NCBI RefSeq assembly: GCF_037201965.1
Contig: NZ_CP147518.1
Span: 5,449,001 to 5,513,000 of the forward strand
DNA length: 64,000 bases
Origin: Spirosoma sp. SC4-14
GTDB taxonomy: Bacteria; Bacteroidota; Bacteroidia; Cytophagales; Spirosomataceae
Reading direction: 5' to 3'
The first letter of the stretch is position 1. Each line of letters opens with the position of its first letter. The translations under genes were made by a program, and so were the position numbers. Shown here in pieces: positions 27,403 through 35,033 of this stretch. The notes under the pieces were generated by a model that made no database searches, was not told the DNA's origin, and worked only from the letters and a program-made list of their open reading frames with translations.

Positions 27403-27882
27403 ATGAACACTCTATTTCGCTCCACTCAGAACCGCGCTGGCAATGTTGATCCATCGTTATTTCCAGCCCTGAATGCTACGTCACGATGGACGGCTTCGGC
27501 TGTAGCCTCTCGTTCAGACCGCAAACGGGTTACTCTCTCGGCGGGCCAGTTGCTCGATATCGAACTTGGGTTGTTTCTATTATCGCAACTTCTGCCTACG
27601 GCTCCGCCCGATGCGCTGCCTGGTTTATTGACCGACAACGGTTCGGCATTTCTGGACCGTCCTACCTGGACACCTAAGCAGCTAAAGCAACTGAATCGTG
27701 GTCGGCTGATACTAAGCCACATTCAGCAGCGGAACGTATGGTCGGCCTTACTGGACGCCTACACAACCATTCCCGACCGGTTGCAAGCCTACGACATCAG
27801 CGCTGACCGTAGTCGCTTTTGTGAAAAAACGGTTGGTTTTTTCCGGAATCGGATCATTACTCTGAAACAGATGGTAAGCTAG
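27403..27882 (+). CDS. unknown 159-residue protein, paralogue of 29582-30049
   Basis: I do not recognise this family. The protein has a variable N-terminus (1-45) and a conserved core shared with the paralogue 1.7 kb downstream: LLDIELGLFLLSQLLPTAP, LPGLL, a WTPKQLKQLNRGRLIL segment, an RNVWSALLDAYTTIP segment. The core looks alpha-helical and soluble, with no signal peptide or membrane helix. It is divergent from the WYL regulator and is followed 26 nt after its stop by a small gene, so 27403-28156 may be one transcript. The start ATGAACAC is identical in both paralogues, which supports it. Function unknown. Confidence 0.75.
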   Translation: MNTLFRSTQNRAGNVDPSLFPALNATSRWTASAVASRSDRKRVTLSAGQLLDIELGLFLLSQLLPTAPPDALPGLLTDNGSAFLDRPTWTPKQLKQLNRGRLILSHIQQRNVWSALLDAYTTIPDRLQAYDISADRSRFCEKTVGFFRNRIITLKQMVS

Positions 27883-27907
27883 CTGACTCTTAAACCCCAT
27901 ATCTGTC

Positions 27908-28156
27908 ATGAACACAACGCAGAAGCATTTAACGCCCGACGCAGTCTGTTTTGCCGCTACTACGCTGATTTTGGCCGAAGGCGGCACCTCGTCGCTCATT
28001 GTTCAGCAGTTTTTACTGAATCAGGGTTATCAGGCCAAACGAACCGATGTTTCGATATGGCTGGTTTGTGTCGCTATTCAGGAAGGGTGGACCATCGACG
28101 ATAATGGCATGTTTCTGGTCTTTTCGTTTCCAACACCAACATCATCATCTCAATAA
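27908..28156 (+). CDS. small unknown protein, possible winged-helix fold
   Basis: This 82-residue protein contains a helix-rich core: TPDAVCFAATTLILAEGG, SSLIVQQFLLNQGY, TDVSIWLVCVAIQEGW. It then has a beta-like end with DDNGMFLVFSF. The order (helix, helix, recognition-like helix, hairpin) resembles small winged-helix proteins of Bacteroidota, but the resemblance is by eye only. It lies 26 nt after the first paralogue and 80 nt before the ankyrin gene on the same strand, so it probably belongs to the same operon. Confidence 0.6.
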   Translation: MNTTQKHLTPDAVCFAATTLILAEGGTSSLIVQQFLLNQGYQAKRTDVSIWLVCVAIQEGWTIDDNGMFLVFSFPTPTSSSQ

Positions 28157-28235
28157 CCTTACACAGTCTGTGCTGTACTCCGGGTAGTTTTTCTGCAAAG
28201 TTCTACACGTTTATTTACTCACAACGTTCACCTAC

Positions 28236-29216
28236 ATGATACCCATACAGCCTCTTCCTTTTGATGCCAGTCTGGAGCACTACGCAAAACAGGCTAATGA
28301 ATTAGTAGCAATCTATCAATCGGGCAATGAGCAGCAGATCCGGCAGTTTCAGGATCAGTTGAATTTCCGAACCTGGCCCGATACCGACGACCCGATAGCG
28401 GAATTTACAGAAATAACTGCCCGGCAGAACATCGCCCGGCTCTACGGTTTTGGTAATTGGGAAGCCTTAACCACCTACACCAGCGCCATCTGCAAACAAC
28501 AGGCGGCCTGGCTGTTTGAGTCAGCTATCGAAGCCATTATTCGGGGAAATATAACCCAGCTCGAAGCATTGCTTTTCAACAACCCGGCATTGGTCCAAAT
28601 GCGATCAATGCGCATACACAAAGCCACTTTACTTCATTATCTGGGCGCCAATGGCATTGAAAACTATCGGCAAAAAGTCCCTGGCAATGCCGTTTCCATA
28701 GCCCAAATCCTGCTTAATGCAGGAGCCGCAGTCGATACGCTGGCCGATATCTATGGAAAAAGCACAACGTTGACGCTGGTAGCGACAAGCATCCATCCGT
28801 GGCAAACTGGCATTCAAACTTCCCTACTGGAAACCCTTCTGACCTACGGCGCATCGGTAGATGGAATTCCTGGTAGCGGATCTCCACTACAGGCAGCACT
28901 GGCCAATGGCCAACCAGAAGCAGCTCTGGCCCTTGCTCAACATGGCGCTCGTATAGACAATATCGTAACGGCAGCGGGCCTTGGCCGACTCGATTTAGTT
29001 CAGTATTTTTTCTGTAGAGACAATCTGCTTCCTTCAGACCATACGTCTATTCCTCCCTGGGGCATTCCCGAAAACCCACAAACGCAGGCCGAAAGGGCTT
29101 TACATTACGCTTGTCTGTATGGCCACACGGCGGTTGCCGAGTTTTTGCTGGCGCATGACGTTGATACAAAAACCGGCATGACGGTAGCAACAGTCAATTC
29201 GTTCTCCGACTATTAA
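28236..29216 (+). CDS. ankyrin-repeat protein, apparently 3'-truncated
   Basis: This 326-residue protein has an N-terminal helical part (1-90, YGFGNWEALTTYTS) and then ankyrin-like repeats: FNNPALVQMRSMRIHKATLLHYL, VSIAQILLNAGAAVDTLADI, LLETLLTYGASVDGIPGSGSPL, ALALAQHGARIDNIVTAAGLGRLDLV and ALHYACLYGHTAVAEFLLAHDV (each a separate stretch). Relatives normally continue after the GMT with another repeat (GMTALHWAA-type) and a C-terminal domain. Here the frame changes to VATVNSFSDY and stops. A shifted frame just downstream reads ETLRQHGANS then stop, like a normal ankyrin end. A frameshift or deletion is likely, so it may be a pseudogene. Confidence 0.7.
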   Translation: MIPIQPLPFDASLEHYAKQANELVAIYQSGNEQQIRQFQDQLNFRTWPDTDDPIAEFTEITARQNIARLYGFGNWEALTTYTSAICKQQAAWLFESAIEAIIRGNITQLEALLFNNPALVQMRSMRIHKATLLHYLGANGIENYRQKVPGNAVSIAQILLNAGAAVDTLADIYGKSTTLTLVATSIHPWQTGIQTSLLETLLTYGASVDGIPGSGSPLQAALANGQPEAALALAQHGARIDNIVTAAGLGRLDLVQYFFCRDNLLPSDHTSIPPWGIPENPQTQAERALHYACLYGHTAVAEFLLAHDVDTKTGMTVATVNSFSDY

Positions 29217-29520
29217 AAGAGACCCTGGCGAAACACTCCGGCAACACGGGGCAAACTCATGATATTCTGTTCTTTAGTCAGAAAGCCAATCGGGTGGTTT
29301 CAGAGCACCATCATCATTGGGCGTTGCCTTTACTGGCATTATTTAAGTTTCTTCGGCCTATTGATCTGCCAGTATAGAACCGTTTGCTGGTGCTGCCAGC
29401 CTATGGTTCGGTCCATTACCCAAAATCTGACAAAGTATTTATAACCAACAGATACTGCTCAAACATCCCTTGGCCTACTGCCTGTCGGGCACTATATTTT
29501 TTTTGCAAATAAAAGAACAA
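29217..29520 (+). other. gene-free stretch with likely coding debris
   Basis: No intact gene is seen. The frame from 29177 to 29377 is open and codes for HDGSNSQFVLRLLKETLAKH followed by a His run and LPLLALFKFL. Another frame gives ETLRQHGANS then stop at about 29262. These look like out-of-frame continuation of the ankyrin gene or of a lost neighbour. From 29480 the sequence becomes AT-rich and leads into the promoter-like box of the second paralogue. Confidence 0.35.
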
Positions 29521-29560
29521 CGTAAAAAAATTATGTTCTACTGGTTGCAACTTTGTTATG
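29521..29560 (+). promoter_or_regulatory. conserved 40-bp box upstream of second paralogue
   Basis: This matches 27341-27380 at 32 of 40 positions and lies at nearly the same distance from the start (22 nt from box end to ATG in both). An AT-rich tract precedes both copies. It shows that the duplication included the control region. Confidence 0.55.
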
Positions 29561-29581
29561 AACAATGAACGACAGAGACTA

Positions 29582-30049
29582 ATGAACACCTTATCGACAT
29601 CCGCCTATCCCACCCTTAACCCTCGCCCGGCCCTGTCCAGCCTATTGCGCTGGCAGGAGCCGCTGGCGACTCGTTTGCGCTATCGTCATGCCCTGCCGGG
29701 CATGGTAGCCAACCGGTTACTGAATGTGGAGCTGGGTCTTTATTTACTGACCGAACTGCTGCCATTAGCCCCGGCGCACTCTCTGCCCGATCTGCTCAAC
29801 GGCCAGGGAATCGTTTACCATCAGCGTACCATCTGGACTCCCCGCCAGCATCGCACGCTGAGCCAGGCACGGGTCTTGCTGGCCCCTTACCGCGATCGGG
29901 CTTTGTGGTATAAAGCACTGGATAAATACACTACGCTTTCGCCCGATTTGCGTCTTTTTTCGCTCAAAAATGGGGGCGGCTGGAATTCACAGGTTAGCAG
30001 CTATGTGATGCGTGAGCGGCTCAATCTGTTTCAGGAAGCCCTGGCCTAA
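29582..30049 (+). CDS. unknown 155-residue protein, paralogue of 27403-27882
   Basis: Start 29582 (MNTLSTSAYPTLN) is chosen because ACTAATGAACAC is shared with the first paralogue; an ATG 24 nt upstream is also in frame. The conserved core reads LLNVELGLYLLTELLPLAP, LPDLLNGQG, IWTPRQHRTLSQARVLL, and ALWYKALDKYTTLSPDLRLF. Relative to the first copy the N-terminal 40 residues and C-terminal 30 differ strongly, so the pair is diverged and not a recent copy. It ends 7 nt before a perfect 30-bp-armed palindrome. Function unknown; association with the WYL regulator is inferred from the shared upstream box. Confidence 0.75.
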   Translation: MNTLSTSAYPTLNPRPALSSLLRWQEPLATRLRYRHALPGMVANRLLNVELGLYLLTELLPLAPAHSLPDLLNGQGIVYHQRTIWTPRQHRTLSQARVLLAPYRDRALWYKALDKYTTLSPDLRLFSLKNGGGWNSQVSSYVMRERLNLFQEALA

Positions 30050-30055
30050 GCGTTC

Positions 30056-30132
30056 TTTCTGACAGGATTAACAGGATTTGCAGGATTCTATATGAATAAA
30101 AGTCCTGCAAATCCTGTTAATCCTGTCAGAAA
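30056..30132. repeat. 30-bp perfect inverted repeat, GACAGGAT type
   Basis: Arms 30056-30085 and 30103-30132 are perfectly complementary over a 17-bp spacer. The core is GACAGGATTAACAGGATT. The palindrome at 44917-44971 shares GACAGGATnAnCAGGA, so this is a repeated element. It lies between the co-directional second paralogue and the amidase. Confidence 0.9.
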
Positions 30133-30179
30133 ATAAGTACTAAATTGGGGCTTTGTATCAGTCCATGCACAATAGCCTC

Positions 30180-31802
30180 ATGAACCGTCGACGTTTTATT
30201 AAAACCAGTTCAGTTGTTTCGGTATCAGCTACTGCGGTGGCCGCAACCGCCTGCTCATCCCCAAAAACCTCAGATACAGAAAATAAAGATACGCCCTATG
30301 TGGACGACTTTGCCCTGAATGAGTTGACTATCAATGATCTGCAGCAGAAAATGAAGTCGGGTGAGTACACGTCCGAAGCGATCACCAAACTCTACCTGGA
30401 TCGTATTGATGCCATCGACAAAAAGGGACCAGCTCTGAACGCGGTCATTGAGGTGAATCCGGATGCGCTGGCCATCGCAAAAACGATGGATCAGGAGCGG
30501 AAAGACGGCAAACTTCGCGGTCCGATGCACGGCATTCCGGTGCTTATCAAAGATAATATCGATACGGGCGACCAGATGATGACCACTGCTGGTTCGCTGG
30601 CCCTCGAAGGGCATAAAGCGGCTGGCGATGCGTTTATTGTTGCGCAGCTGCGAAAGGCGGGCGCGGTCATTTTGGGCAAAACCAATCTGAGCGAGTGGGC
30701 CAATTTTCGGTCCAGCCGTTCGACCAGTGGCTGGAGTAGTCGCGGTGGCCAGACCCGCAATCCGTATGTGCTGGGCCGCAACCCAAGCGGTTCCAGCTCA
30801 GGTTCTGGCTCGGCAACATCGGCCAACTTATGTGCTGTTGCCGTAGGAACCGAAACCGATGGGTCCATCATTGCGCCCTCTTCGCATTGTGGATTGGTTG
30901 GCCTCAAACCGACAGTTGGTCTGGTTAGTCGCAGCGGCATTATTCCCATCTCGCAAACGCAGGACACCGCCGGACCCATGACCCGAACCGTAACTGACGC
31001 AGCTATTTTGCTGGGGGCGCTGGTGGGTGTCGATCCCGCGGATGCCGTTACGCTCGGAAGCCGGGGCAAAAGCGCAGCCGATTACACCCAATTTCTGAAA
31101 GCAGACGCGTTGGCGGGCAAACGGATTGGTATCGAAAAATCGTTTCTGGAAGGGCATGAAGACGTAGTGGCCTTGTACAAAGCCGCCATTGACGTACTGA
31201 AGAAACAGGGCGCTACGGTTGTGGAGGTCGAGTTGCGCAAAGAGCTTCGGGAGACGGGCAATGCGGAATTTACGGTGCTGCAATATGAATTCAAAGATGG
31301 GCTGAACCGCTACCTGGCGAAGGCCAATGCTAGCGTAAAATCCCTGGCCGACGTGATTGCTTTCAACAAGAAGAACCAAGCCAAAGCGATGCCGTACTTC
31401 AAACAGGAAACGCTCGAAAGCAGCGAAGCAAAAGGAGACCTGAGCAGTAAGGAATACACCGACGCGTTAGCTAAAACCCGCAGTTGGCGCCAACGTATCG
31501 ACCAGTTGATGACGACACATAAGCTGGATGCCATTGGCGGAACCAGCATCGGCCCGGCAGGCTGCATCGACCTCATCAACGGCGACTATGACACGGGCTT
31601 TTATTTCTGCCAACCAGCCGCCATGGCTGGTTATCCGCATCTGACCATCCCGATGGGAATGGTTCACGGCCTCCCCGTCGGCTTCTCCCTCATCGCCGGA
31701 GCGTATCAGGAAGGCCCCTTACTCGCCCTGGGCTACGCTTACGAGCAGTTTTCGAAGAAGCGAGTGCGGCCGGGGTTTGTGGAGTCGTTGATTCCGGGCT
31801 AG
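30180..31802 (+). CDS. amidase-signature family amidase, secreted
   Basis: This enzyme of about 540 residues belongs to the amidase signature family. The catalytic Ser-Ser-Lys triad is visible: Lys in GIPVLIKDNIDTGD, the cis-Ser in the Gly/Ser-rich GSSSGSGSATSAN, and the nucleophile region GTETDGSIIAPSSHCG. VGLKPTVGLVSRSGI follows. It begins MNRRRFIKTSS with a twin-arginine-like pair and a lipobox-like AATACSS, so export by Tat and lipid anchoring are likely. Two upstream in-frame ATGs (30153, 30165) would spoil that signal. Substrate is unknown. A hairpin follows 36 nt after the stop. Confidence 0.93.
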   Translation: MNRRRFIKTSSVVSVSATAVAATACSSPKTSDTENKDTPYVDDFALNELTINDLQQKMKSGEYTSEAITKLYLDRIDAIDKKGPALNAVIEVNPDALAIAKTMDQERKDGKLRGPMHGIPVLIKDNIDTGDQMMTTAGSLALEGHKAAGDAFIVAQLRKAGAVILGKTNLSEWANFRSSRSTSGWSSRGGQTRNPYVLGRNPSGSSSGSGSATSANLCAVAVGTETDGSIIAPSSHCGLVGLKPTVGLVSRSGIIPISQTQDTAGPMTRTVTDAAILLGALVGVDPADAVTLGSRGKSAADYTQFLKADALAGKRIGIEKSFLEGHEDVVALYKAAIDVLKKQGATVVEVELRKELRETGNAEFTVLQYEFKDGLNRYLAKANASVKSLADVIAFNKKNQAKAMPYFKQETLESSEAKGDLSSKEYTDALAKTRSWRQRIDQLMTTHKLDAIGGTSIGPAGCIDLINGDYDTGFYFCQPAAMAGYPHLTIPMGMVHGLPVGFSLIAGAYQEGPLLALGYAYEQFSKKRVRPGFVESLIPG

Positions 31803-31837
31803 AATCAGCGAATACACGCTAGAGTCGGGTAGATCAG

Positions 31838-31871
31838 AGCCGCATCACTTATTTATGTCTGTGATGCGGCT
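31838..31871 (+). terminator. hairpin after the amidase gene
   Basis: AGCCGCATCAC (31838-31848) pairs perfectly with GTGATGCGGCT (31861-31871) over a 12-nt loop, 36 nt after the amidase stop. There is no clear T-run. It is the only structure in the 180-bp gap before the VOC gene, which is otherwise AT-rich. Confidence 0.6.
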
Positions 31872-31982
31872 ACGCAGATAAACACATAGCTGCCTGCAAC
31901 TTTTTAAGCAACTTACAAATCATTCTGCCATTAATATGTTTTACATAGTACTATTTTATACCTTTATCTAAAACTAGCTATT

Positions 31983-32345
31983 ATGCATAAAAACTGGATA
32001 CAATGGTTTGAAATACCCGTTTATCAGTTCGACAAGGCCAGGGCATTTTACGAGGCTGTTTTTCAGGTTGAACTACAGGTCATTGATTTGGGGGCACTGA
32101 CGATGGCCATGTTTCCGCCTGAAATTGCATCGGGAGCACTCTGTCAGGGAGAATGGTATCACCCCTCCTCAGATGGGGTCACCCTGCATGTGCCCGTTGC
32201 CGATATCGACCTGGCGCTTCAACAGGTCGAGCAAATGGGCGGGCATATTTTACAGCCTAAAAAACAAATATCGACCGAATTAGGCTATATGGCCCTTATA
32301 AAGGATTGTGAAGGAAATCGCCTGGCCTTGCGTGCTACATACTAA
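31983..32345 (+). CDS. VOC (glyoxalase/bleomycin-resistance) family protein
   Basis: This 120-residue protein fits one vicinal-oxygen-chelate domain made of two beta-alpha-beta-beta-beta modules: WIQWFEIPVYQFDKARAFYEAVF, then VTLHVPVADIDLALQQVEQMGGHIL, and the closing YMALIKDCEGNRLALRA (each separate). The pattern of the final EGNxLALR is typical. These are small cytosolic dimers acting as dioxygenases, isomerases or resistance proteins; the substrate is not given by sequence. It is preceded by an AT-rich 60 bp that probably holds its promoter. Confidence 0.88.
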   Translation: MHKNWIQWFEIPVYQFDKARAFYEAVFQVELQVIDLGALTMAMFPPEIASGALCQGEWYHPSSDGVTLHVPVADIDLALQQVEQMGGHILQPKKQISTELGYMALIKDCEGNRLALRATY

Positions 32346-32395
32346 CGTATTGCCCCTTTTTAGCCATTCCAGCAATTGTGCAACCATTAAGATCG

Positions 32396-32469
32396 GCCTT
32401 TTTTAAGGTTAGCTCTGAAAATCTGCCTCAAATTTAAGGTCATAGGAGATAGCTAACCTTAAAAAAGGC
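32396..32469. terminator. 19-bp perfect inverted repeat between convergent genes
   Basis: Arms GCCTTTTTTAAGGTTAGCT (32396-32414) and its complement (32451-32469) enclose 36 bp. It overlaps the stop codon of the minus-strand gene at 32459 and follows the VOC stop by 50 nt. The T-runs in the arms make it a plausible bidirectional terminator. Confidence 0.75.
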
Positions 32470-32788
32470 GGATTTCGAGGTTTAGCTCTGGTTGCGCCTG
32501 CGTCAAAATCACGATAGCTTTCTGCGCTAATAGAGCTGGTTTTATATCATCGTCTTCATCCATTCCCCAGATATAGGCATGGGCTGGATTGTCAAAACCG
32601 TGATGCTCAACCGTACACGGGTCATGAAACGTGGCTAAACCTATTGCCAGAACATCTTTGTTAGCCAATGAAGCCAGTGCAAACTTACTGAGGTCGCGTA
32701 CAGATTGCTGGGGAGTGGTCAGGCTAGCCACATCGACGGATAGCTTTCCTTCATCTTTGGGTCTGAGTTTGAAGTTTCTCGCTACCAT
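32459..32788 (-). CDS. unknown protein, second gene of a small two-gene unit
   Basis: Start 32788 (MVARNFKLRPKDEGKLSV) gives 109 residues; an ATG 12 nt upstream is possible. No named family is recognised. It has LRPKDEGKLSVDVASLTTPQ at the N-terminus and a later acidic stretch WGMDEDDDIKPALLAQKAIVIL, with His-containing TFHDPCTVEHHGF between them. It looks like a compact alpha/beta cytosolic protein. It lies 92 nt downstream of the NWDEDGA protein on the same strand, and the two are probably expressed together, like a toxin-antitoxin or effector-immunity pair. That role is inference only. Confidence 0.6.
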   Translation of the reverse strand: MVARNFKLRPKDEGKLSVDVASLTTPQQSVRDLSKFALASLANKDVLAIGLATFHDPCTVEHHGFDNPAHAYIWGMDEDDDIKPALLAQKAIVILTQAQPELNLEIRLF

Positions 32789-32880
32789 CAGGATCAACAT
32801 ATTTGTGCCAGGGCGAGCGGTATATACTTCGGTATAGTTGTTCTTCGTCGGCTACGGGGGTACTGTTCATTCAGTACAAA

Positions 32881-33297
32881 TTATCGGTTAAGCCATTGTA
32901 AGGTTTCCCGCAACGACTCCGGGGTTAGCGGCCCTTGTTGCGGGGCTTCGTTCGGCCCGATGCGAACAAATTTGATTCGATTGTTTGGGTATGTCAGCAA
33001 CTCAGCCGACTTATCGCCATTACGAAGATTAATCATAATTTCCCCTAATGGTCCAGGCGACGTGTGGTAAATTGGCTGGCCGGTTGCCGTAAGCAGCAGC
33101 GCAATATCGAGTGCCGCCAATACGGTTTGATGCGTAGGCGCAATAGCTCCATCCTCATCCCAGTTATCCACGAGTTGCTGATACGCAATGATAGCAGTCA
33201 AATGCTGACGATTGGACGATGGTAAACCCTCAACGGATTGCGTTGTACTGATTTCCCTCGCCAAAATATCCTGCGCGAAGTCAAGTGTATCAAACAT
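32881..33297 (-). CDS. unknown NWDxDGA-motif protein
   Basis: This 138-residue protein has a helical start (LDFAQDILAREI) and then the motif LVDNWDEDGAIAPTHQTVLAALDIALLL. This recalls the NWDGYGAxP motif of small proteins often found with mobile or toxin-antitoxin genes. A beta-rich part follows with GPLGEIMINLRNGDKSAELLTYP. No catalytic residues can be assigned. It is the first gene of a two-gene minus-strand unit with 32459-32788. The 200 bp upstream, shared with the divergent gene at 33504, is AT-rich and probably holds both promoters. Confidence 0.65.
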   Translation of the reverse strand: MFDTLDFAQDILAREISTTQSVEGLPSSNRQHLTAIIAYQQLVDNWDEDGAIAPTHQTVLAALDIALLLTATGQPIYHTSPGPLGEIMINLRNGDKSAELLTYPNNRIKFVRIGPNEAPQQGPLTPESLRETLQWLNR

Positions 33298-33503
33298 AAA
33301 TGAATTGAGTCAGCTCTTGACTGTGTACTGTTGTTGATTAAATTTATCAAATATGGGCGCATTTTCAAAATTAGGCTAGTCCATAGTTCACTTTATTTCC
33401 AGAAAATAGTCTATACTGACAGCCATTATCATACAGAATTCTAAGCTCAATTGCCGAATGAGTCAGGCAAAACCGTTACCCACCATAAAACCAGCAAAAA
33501 ACT

Positions 33504-33959
33504 ATGCGTGTAGAAGACTTATCACCCCAAACACTCGACCGGATCAAGCTAAGCCGTTGGGATCGGATTATTGAGAAACACGAAGGTCCCGAAACATGGG
33601 CGTGGAAGTTTAAAACGTATCAGCCCGACGATATGATTTTCCGCTGGGACCCCAACTTCGATCCGGTTGCCGCTCGTCCACAGTTCATGCAGATAGGCGA
33701 CCAATGGGTACTTTTGCCCGTCAGCCGAAGCCACCATCCGAACATCACTATCCTGCATCATTTTCGGAGCGAAGACCACACCAAACTAGTCATTTACCTT
33801 AAAGACACAACCTACGACGATAGCTTATTCGGAGCTGGATTTATCGCCATCGGCGACCTCCAACCGGAAGGCTTTTACCTGACTACACTCTACCATGAAT
33901 GGTTCATCATCGATTATGACGCCGAAGCAAAGGCTACGTTTGGTAAAGAAACTAACTAG
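33504..33959 (+). CDS. unknown 151-residue protein
   Basis: I do not recognise this protein. It begins MRVEDLSPQTLDRIKLSRWD and is rich in aromatic residues and His, with RWDPNFDPVAARPQF, SRSHHPNITILHHF, LVIYLKDTTYDDSLFGAGFIAIG and LYHEWFIIDYD. The pattern suggests a compact soluble beta-rich domain. There is no signal peptide or membrane helix. Codon use matches the neighbours. It stands alone between the divergent small pair and the HNH endonuclease, with about 110 bp to the latter. Confidence 0.6.
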   Translation: MRVEDLSPQTLDRIKLSRWDRIIEKHEGPETWAWKFKTYQPDDMIFRWDPNFDPVAARPQFMQIGDQWVLLPVSRSHHPNITILHHFRSEDHTKLVIYLKDTTYDDSLFGAGFIAIGDLQPEGFYLTTLYHEWFIIDYDAEAKATFGKETN

Positions 33960-34073
33960 TTAGCTCTTATTTGAGAGAAAACGTATCGAAATCATCGATT
34001 ACCAGAGACGAAGAAAAGTCAGAGTGAAATCTAGCAATCATTAAAATCCGAGTCCATTCTTTATCTTAGGAGA

Positions 34074-35006
34074 ATGGAATATTATTTAGGCACAACAGAC
34101 TGGCGTTGGTATAATTATTTGACCAAACAGGCTCCAGAAGATGTAAACTTTTGGCAGCCTGGAGGTCGCAGTGCATTTCGTGTTCTTAATCCTGGTGGTG
34201 CTTTCTTATTCAAATTAAAAAGTCCATACAACGCTATTGGTGGAATCGGTTTTTTCGCTGCCCAAAGTCAAATTCCACTCTCAACCGCTTGGGATACGTT
34301 TCAGTCAAGAAACGGTTTTGATACATTAGAAGAATTTCGGTCAGTTATTCAGAAATATCGTCGCAACTCAGAGCGCAATCCGACTATTGGCTGCATAGCC
34401 CTAACTAATCCCGTATTTTTTGAGAAAGAGGATTGGATTCCAACCCCTGAAAATTGGAGTCCAAGCATCGTACAAGGGAAGACATACAGTACACAAGATG
34501 AAATCGGTCTAAAACTATGGCAACAAACCGAAACTGTGCTAAAACGCTATTTGACTTCTAGCCTGGACACTAAAAATTCATTTGCAGTAGCAGAAGAAAG
34601 CCCACAATATGGAAATTCGATATTGCGCAAAGTGAGAATTGGTCAAGGCGCATTTCGCCTTTCAGTAATAGACGCATATAATAAACGATGCGCTATTACG
34701 GGTGAGAAAACTCTACCTGTTCTGGAAGCTGCACATATCAAACCTTTTGCAGAATCTGGCCCTAATCAGACTTCTAACGGCTTACTACTTCGTTCTGACA
34801 TGCATAAACTGTTTGATAATGGCTACATCACAATTACTCCTGAGTTCAGAATAGAGGTGAGCAAGCGAATTAAAGAAGAGTTTGACAATGGGCGAGAATA
34901 TTATCAGTATCATGGAAAAAACTTACTAATACTACCTGAATCAGAGATTAATAAGCCTTTACCATTATATTTAGATTACCACAATACAGCAATTTTCAGG
35001 CCTTAA
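34074..35006 (+). CDS. HNH endonuclease, predicted restriction-type (PUA-like N-domain)
   Basis: This is a 310-residue protein. The N-terminal half (1-170: YLGTTDWRWYNYL, VNFWQPGGRSAFRVLNPGG, FLFKLKSPYNAIGGIGFF) resembles the PUA/EVE-like reader domain of predicted restriction enzymes (COG3440-like). The C-terminal half (about 200-300) is an HNH_2 nuclease: RCAITGEKTLPVLEAAHIKPF carries the first His, then SNGLLLRSDMHKLFDNGYITI the last. Such proteins are thought to cut modified foreign DNA; this is family knowledge and not shown here. It is visibly AT-richer than its neighbours, a sign of recent transfer. No methyltransferase is adjacent. Confidence 0.85.
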   Translation: MEYYLGTTDWRWYNYLTKQAPEDVNFWQPGGRSAFRVLNPGGAFLFKLKSPYNAIGGIGFFAAQSQIPLSTAWDTFQSRNGFDTLEEFRSVIQKYRRNSERNPTIGCIALTNPVFFEKEDWIPTPENWSPSIVQGKTYSTQDEIGLKLWQQTETVLKRYLTSSLDTKNSFAVAEESPQYGNSILRKVRIGQGAFRLSVIDAYNKRCAITGEKTLPVLEAAHIKPFAESGPNQTSNGLLLRSDMHKLFDNGYITITPEFRIEVSKRIKEEFDNGREYYQYHGKNLLILPESEINKPLPLYLDYHNTAIFRP

Positions 35007-35033
35007 CTCTTATTATTTTCTAACAACAATCGC

